Part shown: piece by piece, positions 22,846 to 32,125 of the stretch | Numbering within the stretch: the first letter of the stretch is position 1 | Layout of the letters: every line of letters begins with the position of its first letter | Assembly: GCA_031216915.1 (NCBI GenBank) | Contig: CM062292.1 | Span: 8,929,920-8,993,919, forward strand | Direction: 5' to 3' | Length of the DNA: 64,000 bases | From: Pictodentalium vernedei | Lineage: Eukaryota; Mollusca; Scaphopoda; Dentaliida; Dentaliidae | Notes under the pieces: model-generated | What the model was told of the DNA's origin: nothing | Databases searched by the model: none | Seen by the model: the letters and a program-made list of their open reading frames with translations, nothing else | Made by a program: the position numbers and the translations under genes

Positions 22846-24111
22846 GTTAGGCAGTGAGGTGTGTGGATTATGGAGATTCTTATCAATCCATTTTCCAATT
22901 TTTGAGAAAAAGAGAATTAACAGTACCAAAAGGGTAAATTCCCACCACTCATGGGTTTGGTTTTTGGCATATCAAAGCTATGTCAACCAAAAAAGGTAGT
23001 TTTCCTGAAATAATATTCTTTCGTGGACATTATAACTTACATTTTGAATTTCTATGCATTGGAAAATATAATGCAATTGGAATTCTAATGCAATTAACCT
23101 TCTTAAATGCTGTGTATAAACCCAAAACATGTTAAAAAAGGTAACAGCATACATGTACGTACATATATTTTTATGTCCGATTCTTGTGTTATTTGTATTG
23201 GAAACATTACATCTATAGTTTATACCGGTAGTGGTTATTCTTCAACTCATTTTGACTTGTACTATATATGGACAAAATATTATTAGTAGACACGCGACAC
23301 TGCTACTAGCAGAGGATTTTCATTCACTTTTTAGGGACCACGCCCCCTCCATCCAACCTCTTTCAGCTGGAACATCTGTGTGTTATGCTTGGAAATATTT
23401 GTATGGGTTGGTTGTTTGGATACCCAGGGTTTGAATTTTCACTCACGCAGACATTTTTGTGTCATTTCAGTGATATATCTGCAGTTTTGTCACTCGTCAA
23501 CAAAACAAAACCATGATGCCGACCGAGTCAACCTTCGCTTGTGGGAACGGGTTCATTGCGGTATTCATTTCACTAAAAAATCAATATTATTTTGCCCTGT
23601 CCATTAAATGAAGTGTTGAAAGCGTGTTATTTTTTCTATCTTTATTAGTATTAAATCGAAAATGCACATTTTCTGGTTTCAAGCGAAACATTTTGGTTGT
23701 TTCTATCGCACGTATGACAGTCTCGATAGAAAGTCTGATCGAATTGTTCACCCGAAGCTACCTCTGACCTTGCATATCATTAACGTCAAAGATGGCTAAT
23801 CGGCAATGGGCTTTATAGGAGGTGCTCATTTCCAAAGAAATCGGAAAAAGACTTTTTTATATCCGATTTCTGTGCTCATTTCCACATTACGCATGTGCAA
23901 ATAAGAGAACCACAGTGAGGTGCTTATTGACACACACGTATGTGGAAATAAGAGAACAACAGTGGGTTGATTATTGACACATACCTATGTTTACATTATT
24001 TGGGATGAATATTGTTTCCTTATTATTCTACAAAATAATTACATTGTAGAATAATATAACAATAACATGACTGGAGGGATTACGGTTGTTTTAGAAAAAA
24101 TGATTATTGGA

Positions 24112-25085
24112 TCAACGAATGAAATGGTTTTTGCGCGCCAAAGGCGCTCAGGGACGGTGTGGGGCAAGCCCCTTTCGACCCTCTTTGACTGTTTTAGCGG
24201 CGTCTGTGCCGCTTGCTTTTGTTTTTTGGTGGAGGTGGCTATGATGGAGAGACTGTAGTAGTTGTTGGCGTAGTCGGGCTGTTGATGTTCTTGGAGGACT
24301 GACTTGGTTGGAATGGTTGAGTCCTGGCCGCTTCAGGGGTGTTGTGGCTGCTCTGATGTTCCAGGATTGCCTTCACAAGGTTGTCGTTATCAGATGATTC
24401 CTTTTTGGTCTTTTTGATGTCTTCACTCAAATTTCTCAGGTTAGCCAGCATGTCAGAGATTTCCCGTGCCAGCTCCTGATCCGGTGAGAGGGGAGAGATT
24501 GAATTAGGAGACTTCGGAGAGCCAGTTTCCATTTCCGCCTCCGCCTCACTGATGACATGTGGGTCTGGAAATGGTAATGACATCCTCTGTCTTCTCTTCC
24601 GCCTTCTCTTCCTTCTTCCTTTTCAGGAACTTCTCTAGCCCCCGGGCATCACGGCGCCTGGTAGATGGGCTCTTCTTCTTGTTCCTCTTTTCAGGGCCAT
24701 GTTCAGACTTCTTCGGATGAGGACCAGTGTGAGAGGGGTTCCTCTCACAAAAGGTGCTACCTCTCCCCGAAGAAGATGTGGTGGTGTTCTCCTCTGCGTC
24801 AAACTCCGGCGTCAGTTGGACGCTCTTGCCTCTTGTCTGGAAAGTCCAGTTGAGAGGGCAAGAGACGCCCAGAGCTGACAAAGCGTTCTGTAAGTTTACT
24901 GGAAGGTCCAAATTAGCCATCGCGATTGCTTTGTGAATGTCCAGATAGTGTTCACACTCTGAAGTCAGAGGTGCGAATGAGGATGATGATTATTGGATCG
25001 GATGGATGAAATGCCTTTAGCGCGCCGAAGGCACGCAGGCCGCCGCAGGGACGGTATGGGGCAAGCCCCTTTCGACCCTCGGTAA
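24112..25085. repeat. Direct repeats flanking a LINE ORF1 fragment
   Basis: Bases 24112-24183 and 24993-25085 are direct copies of a segment ending GGGGCAAGCCCCTTTCGACC. With the two ORF1-like tails this suggests a partial tandem duplication of a LINE 5' region. Bases 23807-24100 contain a short direct repeat (GGAAATAAGAGAACNACAGTG) and no gene. Confidence 0.6.
24183..24920 (-). pseudogene. LINE ORF1-like protein, broken
   Basis: On the minus strand, ATG at 24920 opens MANLDLPVNLQNALSALGV, followed by KKSPSTRRRDARGLEKFLKR. That motif style (SPS-x-RRRD-x-RRLE) recurs in ORF1 proteins of invertebrate non-LTR elements. A frame change near 24560-24600 leads to a second frame with a Ser/Pro/Thr-rich region, then an in-frame TAG near 24240 and a basic tail KNKSKRHRRR. 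It probably bound element RNA. Family by recollection only. Confidence 0.5.
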
Positions 25086-25149
25086 CAGTATGTTAGTTTT
25101 CTTGTATGTCTGAGCGTGGTAAAGGAGGAGAGGGTTAAGGTACTCAGTT

Positions 25150-25256
25150 GCGCCTGAGCCGTTTCTGTTTCTTTTTCTTAGCTGGTGGTGGTTGAGTAGG
25201 AGAAAGCGCTGCAGTTGTTGATTTTGCTTTTTTTAAATCGCAGCCATTTGTGGAAG
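25150..25256 (-). pseudogene. Second LINE ORF1-like C-terminal fragment
   Basis: The minus strand reads TQPPPAKKKKQKRLRRN then stop, parallel to the basic tail of the 24183-24920 copy. Only the tail is present, next to the second direct repeat. Confidence 0.4.
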
Positions 25257-25398
25257 TAGGGGTTGCGCACCTTGGCTGCTTCCAAGTGCTCAGGTTTGTT
25301 TATGAGAAAGTCGAAAACTTACGGGTGGAGGCAGCCGGAATAGGAAAACGTATAGAAAATTTTCTGTTTCCTGTTATTTACCAACAGATAGTTTTCTG

Positions 25399-25562
25399 TG
25401 GTGATAGTCTGATCTCTGTCTCAGTATGTTCACGAATCTCTTGCCGAAAGTTTGTCATTTTCTGCTCTCCTGAAATGTGGTGGAAGTAATAGTAGTCAGA
25501 TGTCTGTCGCAGTACGTTCACGAATCTCTTGCCTGAAAGTTTGCCATGTTCCCCTCTCCTGA
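25399..25562. repeat. Imperfect tandem duplication, about 95 bp period
   Basis: TGTTCACGAATCTCTTGCC with flanking GTCAGAT/TCTGATCTCTGTC text occurs at 25428 and again at about 25517. Confidence 0.7.
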
Positions 25563-26160
25563 ATTCCTAGTTAAGCGATCTGAACGTAGTGGCCACCCCT
25601 CAACGTTCAGATTCCCCCCATTCAATTCTGTAGAAAAATTCCCCATCAAGTTTTTATGGGAACTCAAAACTTGAAAATAGGAATATACATCAAGCTTTCG
25701 CCCTTATCATCGACTGCATTCGATAGTACACGTATTTCCTTACATTTATGCAGAATAAATTGATCCAAACTGTATGTTATCCTTTATTTATCGACATTTG
25801 AAAAAACTGAAGCGTCAACAATCGCTTCGATGTCGCCCATGTCTTTTGCGCAACCCGGAGTTGCCGCCGAAACAAATATCGATGCGGAAACGGTAACTCC
25901 TAATAAACAGCTCCCACGCAATCGTATTTCCGTTTCCGCATAGATATTTGTTTAGGTGCAACTCCGGGTTATCGTTTTATAGCCGATATAAGCGAAAAGT
26001 AACATGGACGACATCGAAGCGATTGTTGAGGGACATACTTTTTGCCGGTAAAAAGGACGGTATCCGGTAAAAAGGACGGTAAGTGCATAAAAACTACGTT
26101 TTAAAGTACTAAATGTACCTCTGAATGTGTGAACAGTGACAATGTAATGAAGCGTGCGCG
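25563..26160. repeat. Dispersed repeat with CCGGTAAAAAGGACGGTA words
   Basis: Reverse-complement relative of 51781-52170; partial copies lie at 48826-48960 and 50755-50870. It contains two tandem CCGGTAAAAAGGACGGTA words. An internal inverted pair around 25850-25970 has arms with CCCGGAGTTGC and GGAAACGG. No coding capacity. Confidence 0.65.
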
Positions 26161-26161
26161 A

Positions 26162-26335
26162 TAATAAATAGAGGATATGGAATGAGTGTTTTTCTCATAT
26201 AACATTTATGAAACGAGTCTAAGAATTTTCCGTTTGGGCGAGCTTTTGGCGAGCCCAAACGGGAAATTCGGACGAGTTTCATAAATATTATATGAGAAAA
26301 ACACTCATTTCATATTCTATTTATCATATGACACA
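26162..26335. repeat. Long imperfect palindrome (foldback MITE)
   Basis: Arms of about 80 bp carry GAATGAGTGTTTTTCTCATA, TTTATGAAACGAGTC and CCGTTTGGGC, facing their complements around GAGCTTTTGGC. No target duplication identified. Confidence 0.75.
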
Positions 26336-26487
26336 CACATGCACAAATTAGCCACTTTGTATGACTCATAACCTATATTTTGGAAGCAAAAAGTGAAAAT
26401 ATAAAAAAATGAATGGCGTTTTTCTTGCAGGTAAAAGATTAACACAACATAACCACCCTAAATAGGCCATATAACGTAAATTCTCCC

Positions 26488-26661
26488 TACCGAAATTATG
26501 CAAATGTGACCCGGTTGTATTTTGTTCAGCCAATCAAATTGTCCAGTTTTGAAATTGATCAATGAAAGCTCCCAACTCTAATTATGCAAATTATGAAAAT
26601 GTGGCCCAGGTGTATTTTGTTCAGCCAATCAAATTGTCTAGTTTTGAAATTGACCAATGAA
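26488..26661. repeat. Imperfect tandem duplication, about 90 bp period
   Basis: TGTATTTTGTTCAGCCAATC followed by AAATTGTCYAGTTTTGAAAT occurs twice. The rest of 26340-27138 has no recognised gene. Confidence 0.75.
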
Positions 26662-27146
26662 ATTGACGGAAGGCTTTATTTATCACTGATTAATATGAAA
26701 ATAAAATGTTTTAAAGTGAACAAAACGCATATGATAAATATATCACATGAAATAGGCGTTACCTAAACTGCGAACGTAGTTACAGTACGTGTAGAGTGCA
26801 TTATCACTAAATCACCCGCAGAGTGGAGATTCCATCCAAGCAATAATTGCAATTTCCTGCAAAGCATAACAAGCACAAGCAAAGTTCCAGCCAATGATCC
26901 TCCAGGTTAAACCGTGTGTTTTTTGTCCATATAAACAGAATTTGAAAGTAATACTTTGGGTGATAACTCCACTCCTCGGGTCATTTTGTTACAATCCACT
27001 CTCCACGTACTGTATTTTGTAAATTTGAATAAAAAATATACAGAGTAATTCCGTTTCCATTACCAAAACCATTTTGAACACTTTAAAAAAAAGAGTACGT
27101 TTTGCCCAAAAATAATAATAGAATGCGCATGGCAATATTCATAGCA

Positions 27147-27830
27147 GTAGTATGTCATGTACCCGGACGAGGGTAGTTTGGATGACCCCGGAAGTGACGT
27201 CATGTCACGTGACCCAGTGGCGCCATGTTGTGTTGTCATGGTAACCCGCGTGAGCGGCCATCTTATGACGTCATCCCCATAGTGATACGTGATATGAGTG
27301 CCCATGCGCAGCGCGTGTTGTTGGGGTGATACGTGTTTCCGTCGTCCATTTTGTATACTGGAGGCCGCCATCTTGGTTTCTATGGTAGCACGTGATTGCT
27401 ATATTACCCAATGTTTCTGCAATGGGACGGTGTTAGTTCGGAGGGTGTGTTCGATTGTAGAAGAGTAAATCTAATTACCACAAACAACCCGACAATCCTT
27501 CCAAATCACCAAAATCCACCCCAACTTTTACTATTTCGAATTCTTCCAGAATTCTCCGCTTCTATATATATATGCAATAGTTTTCCTCTACCTAGGCATG
27601 TTCCTTTGTTCTAGAGTATACTCCAGTAACGTAGAAGAGCCTATTCGTTGGAACAGTTTTGCTTATTATTACTATATTTAGCAATTTCTGGTCTATTCTT
27701 GTTAGTTCTGACCCTATTCCATGTACTCTTGTTGTTTCATTTATATAACTAAACAATCAGATTGCTTCATCCCCCGTAATCTGTATGCAGAGTTATCTCC
27801 CTTGTGTATAATAAAAGCCTATATCCAATG
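27147..27830 (+). repeat. Foldback left arm, outer part
   Basis: Near-identical by eye to the reverse complement of 41315-42016. The right copy has an extra short tandem copy of GGGGTCATCCACC near 41961-41990. A poly-G run is in the right copy only. Confidence 0.85.
27195..27394. promoter_or_regulatory. Promoter-like site cluster in the foldback arm
   Basis: Within 200 bases there are two perfect TGACGTCA sites (27195-27202, 27266-27273), CACGTG at 27206-27211 and 27389-27394, and GCCGCCATCTT (27364-27374), the complement of a YY1-type motif. The stretch is rich in CpG against an AT-rich background. The right arm repeats most of it. Promoter activity is inferred only. Confidence 0.45.
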
Positions 27831-28122
27831 AATAAAATGGGAAATTGGAAGAAGCAATGGCGGCAACCGTGATGGTCGTGTAATTTGGAGCTCGCCGGTA
27901 TTTTGGATTATTCCTCTTATTTTCTTTATTTGGATCGACAAAATGGATTAGAATTGTAAATAACTGTATATAGAGTTCATTTTGTGGAGAGAAATGATTT
28001 ACGTGGCTTTGTAGTTGACTTTTTTGAAGTATTTCCAGTCTGCTATTCTGTTATTCTTCAAGACTCAAGCAAATTCAATATAAAGTCAAATTGAAGTGAG
28101 TAATATTCACCATTTCTAAAAC

Positions 28123-29481
28123 ATGAGCCAGGGTCAAAACAGACGTCAGAGCATCACCAAAACAAAGAAAACTGTACCAGGTCAGACTACTCCTTCAGGT
28201 GTGAAAAGAGGGTCTGAGAACATATCACCTCTCGAGGCCAGAGCGTCCAAGAAGTCAACCGAGACGTCTATTGGCAAATTGAACTTGACCAGTGACAATG
28301 GGATGGAAGAGAGTAGTGTTCAGTCTGAGTTCTGTCCTGACACAACAAAGGGTTCTATAGTGGATATGTCGGAAGTAATGATGACGACAATAACAAAACA
28401 GCCCTTCTTGGAGAAACTTGGATCGGAGCTCATTGCGTCTGCCAACATCGCAAACGAGGATAAACTGGAAACACTCTACCAGCGCCTGAAGCAGGAATTT
28501 CGTTTTCAGATAGCAGAGGTCGTTCATTCAACCATCCCTAAGGCAGTGGAGAGGGGACTGGAAGCGTTCATGAAGAGTCAAATAGAGCCCCTGAAACAAG
28601 AGATATCTGCACTGAAAGACCAGAATGCGGAGTTGAAAGAGAATTTAGGACAGGTTAGACTCAAGCTTGCTCAGGTTGAAGAACACTGCGAGAATCAGTT
28701 TGATGAGCAAGAACAGTACAGCAGAAGGGGTTGCCTTGTGTTCCGCAATGTTCCAGTCAAAACAGATCACGTGAGGGAAGTCAATAAGATAAGTGACGAT
28801 ATCATTCTGGATATTTGTAACAAGAAGCTGAATATTCCCATATCCAACGCAGACATCAGCAGGTCACATGTTATTGGCAAAATTAAATCAGTTTCCGGCG
28901 AACGTGGTTCTAAGAAAGTGTGTAACGTGATCTGCCGTTTCGTCTCTTACCGGAAACGTCAAGCTGTCTTCACATCGAAAAGAGCCCTCAAGAACGACCC
29001 AGATAAACTCTTTATCACTGAGTCTTTAACAGCACGCAGGTCGGCTATTGTTTCCAAACTCTCCGCATTGAAAAAGAATAGGACTATTCATTCATTCTGG
29101 ACGAGTGATGGTAGGATTTTCATGATTCACCAAGCCGAGGACAGTCCAAAACTTATCATTGACCACCTACCCAATATTACGTTAAAACTACCAGCGATAT
29201 TAACCATCAACCAATTATCAGGATGCTTTTTTCATCAATTCAATCATTTCGGTCTCGAGAAAAGATGGCTTATGACCCACCAAATTGCGCCTGTTCTAGT
29301 GGGGTCGTGGGTGGTACATCTCGACATAAGGGACGAAGAAAATAGTTATCCTATAACTTGCTTATCATTCATTCATTCATTCATTCATTCATTCATTCAT
29401 TCATTCATTCATTCATTCATTCATTCTGGGTGGACGGACGGATGGATGGATGGATGGATGTGTGGGTGCTTGATTGGTTGA
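28123..29481 (+). CDS. LINE ORF1 protein (coiled coil plus RRM-like)
   Basis: A 452-codon frame starts MSQGQNRRQSITKTKK. Residues about 155-205 (LKQEISALKDQNAELKENL) form a heptad-rich coiled coil. A region like the RNA-recognition and C-terminal domains of L1-type ORF1 proteins follows, with SRRGCLVFRNVP, VICRFVSYRKRQAVF and FITESLTARRSAIVSKL. LINE ORF1 proteins trimerise and coat element RNA. Genuine text ends near residue 370; from about 29240 the frame runs into the array and encodes HSFI repeats from ATTC units, so the native C terminus has been replaced. Confidence 0.7.
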   Translation: MSQGQNRRQSITKTKKTVPGQTTPSGVKRGSENISPLEARASKKSTETSIGKLNLTSDNGMEESSVQSEFCPDTTKGSIVDMSEVMMTTITKQPFLEKLGSELIASANIANEDKLETLYQRLKQEFRFQIAEVVHSTIPKAVERGLEAFMKSQIEPLKQEISALKDQNAELKENLGQVRLKLAQVEEHCENQFDEQEQYSRRGCLVFRNVPVKTDHVREVNKISDDIILDICNKKLNIPISNADISRSHVIGKIKSVSGERGSKKVCNVICRFVSYRKRQAVFTSKRALKNDPDKLFITESLTARRSAIVSKLSALKKNRTIHSFWTSDGRIFMIHQAEDSPKLIIDHLPNITLKLPAILTINQLSGCFFHQFNHFGLEKRWLMTHQIAPVLVGSWVVHLDIRDEENSYPITCLSFIHSFIHSFIHSFIHSFIHSGWTDGWMDGWMCGCLIG

Positions 29482-31483
29482 GTGTGTGGATGTGTGACTG
29501 ACTTGCTGTTTAGGGTAGGAAATTAAAGTACTGCGCTATTTACAGTTCATGATTTCCTTACCTTCGCGTCGGAAATCAACTTTTAATCAGTGAAAATATA
29601 CCTTGAAATAAAGCCAACGCTAGTTCGTCAATGTAGTACCAGTGAAATAACTGAGACAGTTTTTTCGCTGATACTACATTGACGAATTCCGTTAGTTCGT
29701 TAAGTTAGTTCGAGCAAGACAACTTAAGCCCACAATAATCTTTATTTTACTTGGGTATTCACCAACCGTCATTCACTCATCGTCATCATCACATGCAGTG
29801 CTTTCCGCCCTAGTTCGTCAAGCTAGTTCGAGCAAGATAACTTTAGCCCACAATAGTTTTCACTCGGCTATTCACCTTTGCTCTGCATAGCGTCCAAAAA
29901 AGACCAACGCTTTTCACAGATAACCACCGAATCTTCGTGATTTCTCTCTTGTTGCTGCTTTGGAGATGTGGCTATGTGGCTTATGACCCCTTATTGGAAC
30001 GAGTAGGTGTGGTTATGTGGCTTATGACCTCTTATTGGAACGAGCAGGTGTGGTTATGTGGCTTATGACCCCTTATTGGAACAAGCAAGTGTTTTGTTTC
30101 TTTTTTTCTCAAAAATGAGGCTTATGATCCCTCATCAAAGTGAGCCTGTTCCTATGGGGGACATGGGCGGTGTACCTCGACATAACGGATGGAACAAATA
30201 GCATAGAACTTGATTACTAATAACTAGTGTCATATAACATCCATGCCTGATGAAGGGTTATTCATTCATTCATTCACTCACTTATTCACTTCACTTATCT
30301 CGACATAACGGATGGAACAGATAGCATAGAACTTGACTACTAATAACTAGTGTCATATAACATCCATGCCGGATGAAGGGTTATTCGCTCATTCATTCAC
30401 TCACTCGTTCGTTCTTAGTCTTACTAGTGACCATTCATTCATTCATTCATTCATTCATTCATTCATTCATTCATTCATTCATTCATTCTGGATGGCGGGA
30501 CGGATGGATGGATGGATGTGTGGGTGCTTGACTGATCGAGTGTGTGGATGTGTGACTGACTCGCTGTTTAGGGTAACAAATTAAATTACCTCCAACTCTT
30601 TAATTTTTTATCAACCCGCTGTTTGCAGTTCATGATTTCCTTACTTTTGCGTGGGAAATAGGGCTTATGCCACCTCAGTGGAACGAGCGCGTGCCGCTGG
30701 GGGTTGTGAGCTGTGCTTATGACGCAAGGGATGGAAGATAAATTTTTCTCTCAAGAACTTTTCTTATTAGAGTCGTCTGTTCTTCGTGCTCGAATAAGGG
30801 CTGTTTTGTTTGTTAATTATCAGTTATTAAATTGTACATTCCATTATGTAATAAAGTAATATTATTCATTAACAAACCAGTGAAAATATACCTTGAAGTA
30901 TAGCCAACGCTAGTTCGTCAGTGTTGTGCCAGTGAAATAACTGAGACAGCTATTTTGCTGGTACAACATTGACGAACTGCGCAAGTTCGAGCAAGATAGC
31001 TTTAGCCCACAATAGTTTTTAGTTGGGTATTCACCAACCGTCAGTTCGGCAAATGATCGTCATCATCACATGCAGTGCTTTCCGCCCTTGATCGTCAAGC
31101 TAGTTCGAGCAAGATAACTTTAGCCTACGATAGTTTTCACTCGGCTATTCACCCTTTGCTCTGCGTGGCGTCCAAAACCGACCAACGCTTTTCACAAATA
31201 ACCACCGAATCTTCGTGATTTCTTTCTTGTTGTTGCCTTGGAGATGTGGTTATGTGGCTTATGACCCCTTATTGGAACGAACAGGCGTGGCTATGTGGCT
31301 TATGACCCCTTATCAGTTTTTTTTTTTTTTTTCCTCGAGAAAATGAGGCTTATGACCACTCAACAAAGTGAGCCTGTTCCATTGGGGGCCGCGGGCGGTG
31401 TACCTCGACATAACGGATGGAACAAATAGCATAGAGCTTGTTTACTGTTTACTAGTGTCATATAACATCCATGCCGGATGATC

Positions 31484-31665
31484 ATTCATTCATTCGTTCA
31501 TTCATTCATTCATTCATTCATTCATTCATTCATTCATTCATTCATTCATTCATTCATTCATTCATTCATTCATTCATTATCGGTGGTTGGATGGATGGAT
31601 GGATGGATGGATGGATGGATGGATGGATGGATGGGTGGATGGATGGATGGATGGATGGATGGATG
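31484..31665. repeat. ATTC microsatellite followed by GGAT microsatellite (example unit)
   Basis: About 95 bases of ATTC repeats are followed by TATCGGTGGTT and then about 80 bases of GGAT repeats. Similar pairs, of differing lengths, occur near 29368-29460, 30434-30515, 32657-32915, 34090-34180 and 35047-35230. Length varies strongly between units. Confidence 0.9.
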
Positions 31666-32058
31666 TGTGGGTGCTTGACTGGTCGAGTGTGTGGATGTGT
31701 GACTGACTGGCTGTTTAGGGCAACAAATTAAAGTACCTCCACCTCGTTTATTTTTTATCAACCCGCTATTTGCAGTTCATGATTTCCTTACTTTTGCGTC
31801 GGAAATAAGGCTTATGCCCCCTCAATGGAACGAGCGCGTGCCGTTGGGGGTTGTGAGCTGTGCTTCTGATGCAAGGGATGGAAGATAAATTTGTCTCTCA
31901 AGAACTTTTCTTATTAGAGTCGTCTGTTCTTCGTGCTCGAATAAGGGCTGTTATGTTTGTTAATTATCAGTTATTAAATTGTACACTCCATGATGTAATA
32001 AAGTAATATTATTCATTAACAAACCAGTGAAAATATACCTTGAAGTATAGCCAACGCT

Positions 32059-32125
32059 AGTTCGTCAATGTAGTACCAGTGAAATAACTGAGACAGCTAT
32101 TTCGCTGGTACTACATTGACGAACT
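32059..32125. repeat. Conserved hairpin in array units
   Basis: AGTTCGTCAATGTAGTACCA and its complement surround about 20 bases containing ACTGAGACAG. Equivalent hairpins lie at about 29622-29686, 30912-30978, 33504-33571 and 34586-34653; the last unit (from 35596) has only the left arm. Confidence 0.8.

Larger units (their letters stand above)
20306..23806. repeat. Long inverted repeat, arms of about 645 bp
   Basis: Left arm 20306-20950 and right arm 23165-23806 are reverse complements with modest divergence; both outer ends read TTGCCGATTAGCCATCTTTG. The roughly 2.2-kb spacer has a poly-G run near 21526, a poly-C run near 21713, a small hairpin at about 21371-21434 and a decayed TTAA-type MITE. 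Open frames in the arms and spacer (for example 20959-21293) match nothing I know. No target duplication found. Confidence 0.8.
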
